DNA of 64,000 nucleotides from an uncultured Helicobacter sp. (GTDB lineage: Bacteria > Campylobacterota > Campylobacteria > Campylobacterales > Helicobacteraceae). The notes below the pieces were generated by a model. That model worked only from the letters and a program-made list of their open reading frames with translations. It made no database searches and had not been told where the DNA came from. The DNA lies in contig NZ_CALBGN010000012.1 in assembly GCF_937893305.1 (NCBI RefSeq), positions 124,001 through 188,000 on the forward strand, given 5' to 3'. Below, one piece after another: positions 44,259 to 53,191 of the stretch. How positions within the stretch are numbered: position 1 is the stretch's first letter; each line of letters begins with the position of its first letter. The position numbers and the translations under genes were made by a program.

Positions 44259-45593
44259 ATGCGTGCTTTTGTGTTTTTGTGCTTTTGTTTTTTACTTCTA
44301 AACGCTCAAACAGATCTTCGCAAAAAAATCTCACAAAACCAAACCACATTAGAAAACAAAAAGAAAAAAGAAGCGCAAATTAACGCCAAACTCCAAGAAC
44401 TAGGCGACGCAATCAACAAACAAGAAAAAGAAAGCAAAGATTTAGAACAAATTATTCTCTTAAGTGAAGAAAACATTGCCAAAAATCAAAAAGAGTATGA
44501 AAACAAACAAGCACTCATTAAAAGTCTATCAAGCAACCAAGACTCTCTGTTTCAAACACGCAAAAAAATTGAAGCAGAAATTACAAATTTAATCTTAAAA
44601 GACATCTCTTTTGTGATTTTGCTAAACGATTTTCAGCCAGAATCTATCCAAGATTTAATTACAGAAGAAAGCTTTAGAACCCTAAGTGATGCTACAAAAT
44701 CTCATTTAAAAGAACTAAGTATTAAACAAAGCCAAACAATTGCTACACTTCAAAACCTCCAAAATGAAATCACTATACTAAAAAAATTTATTGACACAGA
44801 AAACAAAAAGCGCAAAAATTTAAAAGAGCTTCAAAACAAGCAAACAACACTAATTGCAAACTATCAAAAAGAAATTACAAAATACAACAACGAGCTTCAA
44901 AAAATTGTCAAAGAGCGTGATGCAGTGCAAGATATTCTAGTCAATCTTAACATCTTAAAAAACCAAGAAGAAGCGAAGCGCAAAAAAGCCCTAGAAGAAG
45001 AAAAACGCCTAGCACAAGAACAATCCAAGCAAAAGTTGGAATCCAAAACCGCTCACACAAATGATAAAACCAAAGGCACAATGCCAGCCTCACAACCAAA
45101 ATCAGCCACCAAGCCATCCACAAAAGAACCCATTAAATCTTCTGATGGCTTTGATGTGCGGCAAGTGGCAAACTCTTATCACGATATTAGCACCACAAAA
45201 TATAAAGGCACAAAAACTATTGCTCCACTAGATAATTTTGCCATTGAAAAACGCTTTGGACCTTATTTTGATCCTGTCTATAAAATGAAAGTTTTCAATG
45301 AGTCTGTAACACTTACTCCAAAAGGTGATGACAAAGTCAAAAGCGTGCTTGATGGCAAAGTTGTGTTTGCTAAAGATACGCCAATTTTAAAGCGCGTTGT
45401 CATCATTGAACACAAAAATAATATGCACACCATTTACGCTCAACTTGACAAGATTGCCCCCACAATCAAGCCCGGACGCTCTGTAAAAAAGGGCTACACC
45501 ATAGGACGCGTAGAAAACGCACTAAAGTTTGAAGTAACTCTTAAAGACAAGCATATTGATCCACTTGAACTTATTAGCACAAAAAATATCTAA
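44259..45593 (+). CDS. EnvC-like murein-hydrolase activator (degenerate LytM/M23 domain)
   Basis: A signal peptide (FVFLCFCFLLLNAQ), a long coiled coil (about 20-235), a linker with many Lys, Ser and Pro, and a C-terminal LytM domain (about 325-440). Zinc ligands of active M23 peptidases are not kept: the HxxxD segment reads FNESVTL, YAHL is YAQL, and HLHFE is ALKFEV. Like EnvC and NlpD it should therefore activate an amidase rather than cut murein itself. Its position after ftsEX matches EnvC. It contains an exact copy of the dispersed repeat, read as KLESK. Confidence 0.88.
   Translation: MRAFVFLCFCFLLLNAQTDLRKKISQNQTTLENKKKKEAQINAKLQELGDAINKQEKESKDLEQIILLSEENIAKNQKEYENKQALIKSLSSNQDSLFQTRKKIEAEITNLILKDISFVILLNDFQPESIQDLITEESFRTLSDATKSHLKELSIKQSQTIATLQNLQNEITILKKFIDTENKKRKNLKELQNKQTTLIANYQKEITKYNNELQKIVKERDAVQDILVNLNILKNQEEAKRKKALEEEKRLAQEQSKQKLESKTAHTNDKTKGTMPASQPKSATKPSTKEPIKSSDGFDVRQVANSYHDISTTKYKGTKTIAPLDNFAIEKRFGPYFDPVYKMKVFNESVTLTPKGDDKVKSVLDGKVVFAKDTPILKRVVIIEHKNNMHTIYAQLDKIAPTIKPGRSVKKGYTIGRVENALKFEVTLKDKHIDPLELISTKNI
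45032..45048 (+). repeat. Dispersed 17-base repeat, copy within the EnvC-like gene
   Basis: Exact AAAGTTGGAATCCAAAA, translated as KLESK. Confidence 0.8.
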
Positions 45594-45630
45594 AATTTTA
45601 CAAAAACTCTTATCTTTTAAATAAAATATC

Positions 45631-45636
45631 CGATAT
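45631..45636 (+). promoter_or_regulatory. Possible sigma-28 type -10 element before flaG
   Basis: CGATAT in the context CCGATATAC, as in flagellar sigma-28 promoters, 37 bases before the flaG ATG. No convincing -35 is seen at the right distance, so support is weak. Confidence 0.35.
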
Positions 45637-45672
45637 ACTACACAGATTAATAATTCTTTGCAAGGAGGCAAT

Positions 45673-46050
45673 ATGAATGTAAATGAACTTGGAACGAATA
45701 TTGCTAGCACTAAGAGCAGTGCTATGTATTCTCAACAGCATAAAAATGAAATGCAAGCTCCTACAAAAACACAGGCAATCCAAAAAGAAATGGAAAGCAT
45801 AAATGAAGAGCAGAAAATACAAGAGCAAAAAGAAAAGCTAAATGAGCTTGCGCAACAGCTAAATAAAGAATTAAATCCGCTAAATACAAATGTTACATTT
45901 GGTTTTAGTGAAGATATTGAAGGACTTTATGTAACTGTAAGTGAGCGTGATACCAATCGCGTCATTAGAAAGATTCCAAGCGATGAAGCAATGGAGTTAA
46001 TGGCAAAAATGAAAGAAGTTGTTGGGATTATCTTTAACAAACAAGCATAA
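45673..46050 (+). CDS. flaG: FlaG family flagellar protein
   Basis: About 125 residues with an unstructured polar N-terminal half and the FlaG domain (VTFGFSEDIEGLYVTVSERDTNRVIRKIP, described in part here). FlaG affects filament length and stands before fliD in many flagellates. ATG 45673 is chosen because AAGGAGG (45662-45668) lies four bases before it; the TTG 15 bases upstream is inside that site. First of flaG-fliD-fliS. Confidence 0.9.
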   Translation: MNVNELGTNIASTKSSAMYSQQHKNEMQAPTKTQAIQKEMESINEEQKIQEQKEKLNELAQQLNKELNPLNTNVTFGFSEDIEGLYVTVSERDTNRVIRKIPSDEAMELMAKMKEVVGIIFNKQA

Positions 46051-46068
46051 TTTTATAAGGAGATTGTT

Positions 46069-48138
46069 ATGGCTTTAGGTTCTATGGCTGTTTTAGGAAT
46101 TGGAAGTAACTTAAGCTGGGATGTTATTAACCAAATGAAAGACCAAGAAGTGAAATGGAGAATTGATCCAATCGCTAAAAAAATAGAAGCAAATATGAAG
46201 CAACAAACAGAGCTTACTTCGCTTATGACAATGATGACTTCATTAAATTCTAGTTTTAAAAAACTTTCTGATTATAGCACTTATCAGCAACGCAATACTT
46301 CTGTGGAAGGAAATGGTGTTAAAGCAACTGCTGGAGAAGGTTTAGCAATCCAAGATATTAAAATTAATGTTAATCAACTTGCCCAAAATGATGTCAATCA
46401 ACTAGGAATGCAGTTTGCATCAAGAGATGCTGTATTTAGCAACAAAAATACAACAATTGACTTTTATCACGATGGCACAAATTACAGCATTGATGTAAAA
46501 GCAGGCGCAACACTTTCTGAAGTTTCTCAAAGTATCACCGACGCAACAGGCGGTAAAGTTTCTGGAATTATTATGAAAACAGGCGGAGATAATCCTTACC
46601 GTCTTATGATCCAAAGTAAAGACTCTGGAAAAAACAATAAAATCTACTTTGGAAGCACATTAGAGAGTGCTGCAGCTCCGGGCGGCAAAATCACACAAGG
46701 AACACTTGAAGTTGAAATTGGCGGTAAAAAACTTTCTGTAGATTTAAGTCAAATTGGCAGTAAGTTTGGCAATGAGGCAAAAGACAATGCAAAACTAATG
46801 TTAGATGCAATCAATAAAGAGTTGGAAAAGCCACAAAATAAAGACTTAAAAGATAAGGTTGATAAAGGTGAAATCACAATTGACTTAAACAATAGCGGAA
46901 AAGGCTTGTTATTTAATGACTCAACCGGAAATCCTATCAAAGTGAACGTAGTCAATGCTAAAGTGCAAGCAACAGATGGTGTAAGCGAAACAGACACAGA
47001 CTTAGGATTTACTAAAAAAGAAACTGGGACAAAAGATTTAATCACCGGAAGTAAAAGTGTAGCGGGCGGTGAGTTAAAAGGAACAATTACTATTAATGGT
47101 GAAAAGATTGATTTAAGCACCATTGGTAAAGTAGGCGCAACAAGCGAAGAAAATGCTAAGGCAATAGCAGATGCAATCAATAAAAATTCAAAACTTCAAA
47201 ACCAAGTTGAAGCTAAAGTAGAAAATGGCAAACTTATCTTAAATAGCAAAGGTGGCAAAGAAGTTAAAATCGGAGCAGAAGGCAAAGACGATAAAGAAAA
47301 AGCAGAAATTTTAGATGCTATTGGTCTAAAATCTGGGACATTTACTTCTTCTCAAAGTTTCTTAAGCGAAATGAAAATCACAAATATTCAAAAAGGACAA
47401 AATGCTGAATTTACTTACAATGGAATCAAAATTGAACGCGATAAAAACAATATTGATGATGTCGTTTCTGGATTATCCTTAGAGCTTACAGCAGTTACAG
47501 AAAAGGATAAAGAAGTTACCGTGCGCGTTTCAAGGAACGATGAAGGAATTTCAGAAGCAATGGAAGCACTTGTAGAAAGTTACAACGAAATGTATAACAA
47601 AATCCAAGAGCTTGTTAAATATGATGAAGAAACAGAAATTGCTGGTGTATTTAATGGAAATAGCGAGATTAGAAGCATTGTGCGTCAAATCAATACTCTA
47701 ATTACTTCTAATGACGCTAATGGGAAAAACCTTGTAGGTTATGGGCTTTATATGAACGAAGATGGCACATTGAAATTTGACAAAAGCAAGTTTGAAACCG
47801 CCTATAAGGAAGATCCAGATACAGCAATCTCTTTCTTTAGAAGTTCTACAAGCACTATCAAAGGGGAAAGTGTAGAAATAGATGGAGTCTTTACAAAATT
47901 ACGCAACACAATGGATGGATTAATCACAGGAGATAAATCCACACTTAAAATTTTAGAATCCAAGCTTATTGATGAACAAAAGACTTTAGATAAGGACAAA
48001 ACTTCTACTCAAGAAAGCATTGATTTGCGCTATGAAACTATGGCTTCTAAGTGGTCTGCATATGATCAGTTAATCGCAAAAACACAGCAACAATCACAAG
48101 TTGTTACACAAATGATTCAACAATCTATGAATTCATAA
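46069..48138 (+). CDS. fliD: Flagellar filament cap protein FliD
   Basis: A 689-residue protein with the helical terminal regions of FliD (GSNLSWDVINQMKDQE near the N-terminus, TMASKWSAYDQLIAKTQQQ at the C-terminus) and a large variable middle with repeated beta-rich units. It caps the growing filament and guides flagellin folding. An AAGGAGATT stands before the ATG. Operon with flaG and fliS. Confidence 0.95.
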   Translation: MALGSMAVLGIGSNLSWDVINQMKDQEVKWRIDPIAKKIEANMKQQTELTSLMTMMTSLNSSFKKLSDYSTYQQRNTSVEGNGVKATAGEGLAIQDIKINVNQLAQNDVNQLGMQFASRDAVFSNKNTTIDFYHDGTNYSIDVKAGATLSEVSQSITDATGGKVSGIIMKTGGDNPYRLMIQSKDSGKNNKIYFGSTLESAAAPGGKITQGTLEVEIGGKKLSVDLSQIGSKFGNEAKDNAKLMLDAINKELEKPQNKDLKDKVDKGEITIDLNNSGKGLLFNDSTGNPIKVNVVNAKVQATDGVSETDTDLGFTKKETGTKDLITGSKSVAGGELKGTITINGEKIDLSTIGKVGATSEENAKAIADAINKNSKLQNQVEAKVENGKLILNSKGGKEVKIGAEGKDDKEKAEILDAIGLKSGTFTSSQSFLSEMKITNIQKGQNAEFTYNGIKIERDKNNIDDVVSGLSLELTAVTEKDKEVTVRVSRNDEGISEAMEALVESYNEMYNKIQELVKYDEETEIAGVFNGNSEIRSIVRQINTLITSNDANGKNLVGYGLYMNEDGTLKFDKSKFETAYKEDPDTAISFFRSSTSTIKGESVEIDGVFTKLRNTMDGLITGDKSTLKILESKLIDEQKTLDKDKTSTQESIDLRYETMASKWSAYDQLIAKTQQQSQVVTQMIQQSMNS

Positions 48139-48149
48139 AGGCTTAAATA

Positions 48150-48527
48150 ATGAAGGGGAATTTAGCTTATAACTCATATCAACAAAACTCTGTTGCAGTG
48201 GAATCTCCTGCAAGACTTGTAGAAATGCTGTATGAAGGAATTTTGCGCTTTGCTTCGATGGCGAAGCGTTGCATTGACTCACAAGATATTGAAAAAAAGA
48301 TTTATTATATTAATCGCACCACAGATATTTTTGTAGAGTTATTAAACTCACTAGATTATGAGAAAGGCGGACAGGTTGCGCATTATTTGACGGGACTTTA
48401 CACGCACCAAATCAAGCTTTTAACACAAGCAAATATGGAAAATAGTAAAGAAAAAATTGATATTGTAATCAAAGTAACAAAAGGCTTGCTAGAAGCTTGG
48501 AAAGAGGTAAATCATGAATTGGCTTAA
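48150..48527 (+). CDS. fliS: Flagellin export chaperone FliS
   Basis: A 125-residue helical protein with AYNSYQQNSVAVESPARLVEMLYEG at the N-terminus (motif split in part), the FliS signature. It binds unfolded flagellin before export. It follows fliD by 11 bases and overlaps the next small gene by 14. Confidence 0.93.
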   Translation: MKGNLAYNSYQQNSVAVESPARLVEMLYEGILRFASMAKRCIDSQDIEKKIYYINRTTDIFVELLNSLDYEKGGQVAHYLTGLYTHQIKLLTQANMENSKEKIDIVIKVTKGLLEAWKEVNHELA

Positions 48528-48765
48528 CGAACTAAAAGTAGCGTATCTAAACAAAAACGACAACAAAATGAGTGAATTATTAGATAATCTACCAATCCTA
48601 AAAACACGCGATGAAATGTTTGAAGCTCTAGCAATTATGGAGCAAATCACAGAATACGCAAAAGCTCAAAAAGATAGGCTAGGCGTTGAAATGAAAAAAC
48701 TCAAACAAACCAAAAATTTTCTCCCCAAAGAAGAAAAAGTATCCAAACTTAATTTATCTTTTTAA
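48514..48765 (+). CDS. Small helical protein after fliS, FliT-like candidate
   Basis: An 83-residue, wholly helical and charged protein (NWLNELKVAYLNKNDNKM at the start). Position after fliS and size recall FliT-type chaperones, but no signature confirms this. A small gene is found here in H. pylori also (HP0754 as I recall). It overlaps fliS by 14 bases. Confidence 0.65.
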   Translation: MNWLNELKVAYLNKNDNKMSELLDNLPILKTRDEMFEALAIMEQITEYAKAQKDRLGVEMKKLKQTKNFLPKEEKVSKLNLSF

Positions 48766-48805
48766 AGTTTTGAGTTAAAATTTCTCTTTTTTTGGAGGAG
48801 TTTTT

Positions 48806-49711
48806 ATGCAATGGAAACCGATTGATATTGAAGATAAGAAATTATTGACAAGTTTTTTTACTTCACATCAAATTTTAGTTTCAGATCTTACTTTCACTAA
48901 TCTTTACCTTTGGCACTATGCAAGACATATTAGTTATATGATTTTAAACGATTGTCTTGTAATTAAAACACAATATCCAGATCAAAATCCCTTCATCTTC
49001 TATCCTATTCATAAAAATAACAATTTAGACTCAAAAAAACAGACGATATTACAAATTATGGAATCCTGCAAGGGCAAGGGATTAAAATTCTCCATTCACT
49101 CATTAAGCCAAGCAGATAAAGAAGAGCTAGAAACACTTATGCCAAACACATTTGATTTTTTTTACAGAGAAGATAGAAGCGATTACATCTACTCTATTCC
49201 AGAACTTATTGAACTCAAAGGCAAAAAATATCACAAGAAAAAAACACATCTAAATCGTTTTGTGGAACGCTATTCTTTCAGTTATGAAGCACTAAATCCA
49301 CAAAATGTTAATGAACTTATAAGCACCTATCAGGCTTGGTTTGGAAAAATCAGTGATGATGCAAATGATGGATTGCGCAATGAATATGTTGGAATTATAG
49401 AATCCTTAAAAGAGTTTGAAAACCTTGACTTTCAGGGTGGAATCTTGCGTGTCGATGGAAAAATCATCGCATTTAGCTTTGGAGAACCTTTAAACAAAGA
49501 CACAATTGTTATCCACATTGAAAAAGCAGATATTGAGTTTCAAGGAGCATATCAAGCAATCAATAGAGAGTTTTTGGCAAACGCTTGGAGCAATTATAAG
49601 CTTGTTAATCGCGAAGAAGATTTAGGGATTGAAGGCTTAAGAAAAGCGAAGCAATCCTATCAGCCTTTATATCTGCAAGAGAAATTTGACGCATTTTTAA
49701 AAGAAAATTAA
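48806..49711 (+). CDS. DUF2156-type protein (GNAT-like, related to aminoacyl-phospholipid synthase C domain)
   Basis: A 301-residue soluble protein with two GNAT-like halves: KGKKYHKKKTHLNRF in the middle and FSFGEPLNKDTIVIHIEKA, then YQAINREFLANAW near the end. This pattern is the DUF2156/LPG synthase C-terminal family; no membrane domain is attached. GGAGGAG stands before the ATG. It is convergent with the next gene, 10 bases apart. Substrate unknown. Confidence 0.75.
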   Translation: MQWKPIDIEDKKLLTSFFTSHQILVSDLTFTNLYLWHYARHISYMILNDCLVIKTQYPDQNPFIFYPIHKNNNLDSKKQTILQIMESCKGKGLKFSIHSLSQADKEELETLMPNTFDFFYREDRSDYIYSIPELIELKGKKYHKKKTHLNRFVERYSFSYEALNPQNVNELISTYQAWFGKISDDANDGLRNEYVGIIESLKEFENLDFQGGILRVDGKIIAFSFGEPLNKDTIVIHIEKADIEFQGAYQAINREFLANAWSNYKLVNREEDLGIEGLRKAKQSYQPLYLQEKFDAFLKEN

Positions 49712-49721
49712 ATTCTAACTT

Positions 49722-51752
49722 TTAATCTAATTTTTCTTCTTTAACTGCAACAAAAATTACGGAGTGCAAAGCTTTACGTGTGTATTCCGTAAAGATACCT
49801 TGTTGACAAATATCACTACAAACAAGATAGTATTTTTGTCCAATTTTTAAAATTTGGCTCATCTTCTTAAGATTTTTAAAATCAACCACATCATTATGTA
49901 AAAATTCATCGAAGTTCAAATCACTCTTTGTTGTAGCCAAAACATTTTTATTATCATCAAACACAACACTAAAAATCTCACTATCTTGTGAAAGGATTTT
50001 AGAATCATTTGACAAAACCTGATTTAAAGTATCTTGTATCTTAACAAAATCTAGCACAAAAACAAGCCCTCCTACTAAATGATGTGTAGAATCTTTTAAA
50101 TACCGATACATTAGCATTGTTGGTTTATCATTGTATAAAAATGAAGATTCAAAACCAGAAACAATCACATCACTTGAACTTGTTGTACCACAGAAGTTAA
50201 TTTTCTTTTGATTGATTGTATTATCATCAAGTCCATTTAACAAAATCGCACCTTCTTTATCAAAAAGCACCACATTATAAAAACTAGAAAAATCTTTCTC
50301 CAAAGACGCCAAAGAAGCCTTAACTTCAGTATCCAAAACTCCTTCTTGTCCAACTTTACTAAGATATTCCGCAAACTCTGTATTTTCACTAATTTGATCT
50401 ACATCTCTAATTGCCTTTGCAAAAAGTCTATCTGTAGTAAAAACAAGAGACTTAGAATAATACTCTACAATATTAAAAAGCGCACTATAAATCCCTTTTT
50501 GCAATTCACCTGTAGATTGAAGACATAGTGTATTCATTTCTTCGCTTAAAATTCTAATATTATTAAGAATCGGATTTAAAGCATAAGAATGACTTTTTGA
50601 AGCAATAATCTCACCATTAATCACAACATCACCAAGTTCTTCATTAATATTCTCACCTTCAGCAATCACACGATCAAGATCTTCGGTAATCAATAAAGAA
50701 TCTTCCAATAAAAAATCATCAATTTCTCTTTTTGTTTGGCGTTTTGTATCAAATGCAACATACAAAGGAACGATTCTACAAACACTACAAGTTTTTATTA
50801 CGCTTTCTAAATGATCTAGCCCATTTATCTCGCTAATTGCTACCATACAAGTTTTAGAACGATTTTCTAAAAATGTATGTTCCTTATGCTTGTTTAATGC
50901 TAAAATCTGTCCAATAGGAAATGTGCGCACATTATCTGAAAACACGATATGTTCTTTTGTGTTCATTACAACCAAATTTGCTTGTGGCAAGCGATAGGGG
51001 AATTGTCCCAAAATTGCCTTGACTTTTTCTTGGATATTCATAACAAACACTGCTGTCATACAAACTGCAGACTCCTTGTTTGCACGCAATGGAACTACAA
51101 AAAACAATTCTAACTTATCATCTTGAATATCTTCTACCACATTATAAAAATCTGTTTTTTGACAATATTCCGCGTAAGATTCCATTTTGCTAGCTTCTAG
51201 CACATAAGGAAGCTTTGTTTTTCTGTTATATTCTTGTTCTCCTACATAGTTTAAACCTTTAATTAAAGCCCCATCATTACCAAATAGAAAAATATCTTTA
51301 TAAGCCTCTTGAGAGTTTTTACCAAAATTTTGTAAAATATTTAAAATTCTTTCTAAAGATTCACTTGCACTTTCCTTCTCTAAAGCATTGACAAAATCTA
51401 CGGCAAAATTATGCAAACTCTTATCCTTAGAAAGTTCTGAAATGCTTTCATGGCAGCCCCTAATGAAATTCCCAATCGCACTGCCAATTAATCTTGCAGA
51501 GGTCAATGCTTCTTCATAGGCATTATAAAAATTCTGCTCCATAATTGTATGAATTAACTCATCTTGAAGATTTTCAAATTTTTCTTGTGTTTTCTCCATA
51601 TAGTCAAATAAATTTTCAGCAATATCAAGAGAACTGATTTTTCCTGTTAAAGTTGTTTTACTTAATAAAGTGTTTAATGATGAAAATTGTGATTGATAGC
51701 GCTGCACCATCGGAACATAATTATTTAAAATATTGGCAACAGATTGTTCCAT
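49722..51752 (-). CDS. Large soluble protein with two sensor-like halves, function unknown
   Basis: A 676-residue protein without signal peptide or clear membrane helix. Each half has a helical start followed by a beta-rich segment with PDC/cache- or PAS-like features: KDIFLFGNDGALIKG with FFVVPLRANKE, and YNVVLFDKEGAILLNG with YRYLKDSTHHLVGGLVFVLDF. It has no kinase, HAMP, GGDEF or MCP signalling tip. Two CxxC-like cysteines (CSVC at about 325) may bind a metal. The family is not recognised. Transcribed from its own promoter. Confidence 0.6.
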   Translation of the reverse strand: MEQSVANILNNYVPMVQRYQSQFSSLNTLLSKTTLTGKISSLDIAENLFDYMEKTQEKFENLQDELIHTIMEQNFYNAYEEALTSARLIGSAIGNFIRGCHESISELSKDKSLHNFAVDFVNALEKESASESLERILNILQNFGKNSQEAYKDIFLFGNDGALIKGLNYVGEQEYNRKTKLPYVLEASKMESYAEYCQKTDFYNVVEDIQDDKLELFFVVPLRANKESAVCMTAVFVMNIQEKVKAILGQFPYRLPQANLVVMNTKEHIVFSDNVRTFPIGQILALNKHKEHTFLENRSKTCMVAISEINGLDHLESVIKTCSVCRIVPLYVAFDTKRQTKREIDDFLLEDSLLITEDLDRVIAEGENINEELGDVVINGEIIASKSHSYALNPILNNIRILSEEMNTLCLQSTGELQKGIYSALFNIVEYYSKSLVFTTDRLFAKAIRDVDQISENTEFAEYLSKVGQEGVLDTEVKASLASLEKDFSSFYNVVLFDKEGAILLNGLDDNTINQKKINFCGTTSSSDVIVSGFESSFLYNDKPTMLMYRYLKDSTHHLVGGLVFVLDFVKIQDTLNQVLSNDSKILSQDSEIFSVVFDDNKNVLATTKSDLNFDEFLHNDVVDFKNLKKMSQILKIGQKYYLVCSDICQQGIFTEYTRKALHSVIFVAVKEEKLD

Positions 51753-51784
51753 TGATTATCCTTGCTTGTTAATAAAATTTTGAA

Positions 51785-51790
51785 ATTATA
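51785..51790 (-). promoter_or_regulatory. Probable -10 box for the 676-residue sensor-like gene
   Basis: TATAAT on the minus strand (context GCTATAAT), 33 bases before the ATG. Confidence 0.5.
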
Positions 51791-51934
51791 GCAATATAAT
51801 CTGAAAATAATGCAATTTTTATTAAGACTTTCACAACTTAATTGATAAATTCTTTAAACAACACACAAAAATTATTAAATTTAACAATAAAATAAAAGCG
51901 TAAAAAATTGGAATCTAAAAAACACAAAAGCATC

Positions 51935-51963
51935 AAAAGGATTCCAACAAATGAAATCCTTTT
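51935..51963 (-). terminator. Terminator of the cytochrome c peroxidase gene
   Basis: AAAAGGATT and AATCCTTTT pair perfectly over 9 bp with an 11-base loop, 11 bases past the stop on the minus strand, followed by a T-rich tail. A near-copy of the dispersed repeat (51904-51920) lies on its far side, and its GATTCCAA mate overlaps the hairpin. Confidence 0.65.
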
Positions 51964-51974
51964 AAAAGAAAACC

Positions 51975-53012
51975 TTAAAGTTCTGGTTTTGGTGTTTTTT
52001 CGGTAGAAGCTGGAAGTTGTGGATATACAATTTTTGGCTTTTCACCTGTTAAAGCATTTAAGAAAGTTGCAATTTGCTTTGCTTCTTTATCAGAAATCTT
52101 AATACCCAATTGTATGCTCCCCATTTCTTTAATTGCATCTGTTAAACTCCAAACTGCTCCATTATGAAAATATGGGGCAGTTTCAGCAACATTACGCAAT
52201 GTTGGAGTTTTTACCATACCATTAACATCCCCCTTAAAGTTTCCAACATTTGCGAATTTATATTTATTAACCACTTCAAATGCTTGCATTGTTCCACCAA
52301 GATTTGGACCTGAATGGCAAGTTGTGCAGCCTTTATCCATAAACACTTCTAAACCTTTTTTCTCTTCTTTGCTTAAAGCTTTCTCATCTCCTTTTAAGAA
52401 AGCATCATAGCGTGAAGGGGTGATTAAAGTGCGCTCAAAAGTTGCAATTGCATCAGCAATATTATCAAATGTTAAGCCTTTTTTTCCATAAATCTTTTCA
52501 AACTCTGCTTTATATTCTGGCATAGAAGAAATTTTTTCTACCGCAAGTTTTGCAGGTGTTGCCATTTCTGGCTCTGCTTCAATTGGACCTTTTGCTTGAT
52601 CTGCTAATGTTGCAGCGCGTCCGTCCCAAAACTGCACTTGATTTAATACAGAGTTATAAACTGTTGGTGAATTTAAATGACTAGGGTTTGCCGTCCATTT
52701 ATGTCCAACAGCAGCTGAGATACCGTCTGCTCCACCCATACCTAAGTTATGACAGGTGTTACAGGAGATTAGACCACTTTTAGAGAGACGCGGTTCAAAA
52801 TACAATTTTTTCCCAAGCTCTACTTTTTCTTCAGAAAAAGGAGTGAATTTTAAATTCATTTCTTTAAAAATTGCTTCAACTTCACTTTGATTACTGGGCA
52901 ATGGAGCAAGCCCATTATCTTTTGCATTTTGAAGCAAACTAGAACCCGCTGCATTTAGTGTTAATGCAGAGACAACAACAAGCGTAGATAACGATACAAA
53001 AAATCGCTTCAT
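51975..53012 (-). CDS. ccp: Di-haem cytochrome c peroxidase
   Basis: Periplasmic enzyme that reduces hydrogen peroxide with electrons from cytochrome c. A signal peptide (FVSLSTLVVVSALTLNAA) and two CxxCH haem sites, CNTCH near residue 80 and CTTCH near 228, are seen, with the MauG/CcpA stretch FWDGRAATLADQAKGPIE. Length 345 is typical. AAGGAG precedes the ATG. It is monocistronic, with 179 bases to acnB. Confidence 0.95.
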   Translation of the reverse strand: MKRFFVSLSTLVVVSALTLNAAGSSLLQNAKDNGLAPLPSNQSEVEAIFKEMNLKFTPFSEEKVELGKKLYFEPRLSKSGLISCNTCHNLGMGGADGISAAVGHKWTANPSHLNSPTVYNSVLNQVQFWDGRAATLADQAKGPIEAEPEMATPAKLAVEKISSMPEYKAEFEKIYGKKGLTFDNIADAIATFERTLITPSRYDAFLKGDEKALSKEEKKGLEVFMDKGCTTCHSGPNLGGTMQAFEVVNKYKFANVGNFKGDVNGMVKTPTLRNVAETAPYFHNGAVWSLTDAIKEMGSIQLGIKISDKEAKQIATFLNALTGEKPKIVYPQLPASTEKTPKPEL

Positions 53013-53107
53013 AAAAACTCCTTAATACAAAATTTAATCGTCAAATAATCACGCCTGATTTTATAAGCGTCTTACTTGTAAAAATATTAATAAAAGTATG
53101 ATTTTAG

Positions 53108-53119
53108 ATATTATAATAT
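53108..53119. promoter_or_regulatory. Perfect AT palindrome upstream of ccp, possible operator
   Basis: ATATTATAATAT reads the same on both strands, 96 bases before the ccp start. The motif recalls PerR/Fur-type boxes (TTATAAT half-sites). In such AT-rich DNA it may be chance. Confidence 0.25.
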
Positions 53120-53191
53120 AAAGAAAAAATAAATTTAACCAAAATGAGAAATTTTGTAACACTTAGCCCAAAAGGGATTCCTTTAAGGCTT

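Noticed and set aside
46749..47180. 143-residue minus-strand frame opposite fliD
   Set aside because: It is a shadow of the beta-rich middle of fliD, with a hydrophobic Ser/Pro/Leu composition and no ribosome site or operon partner.
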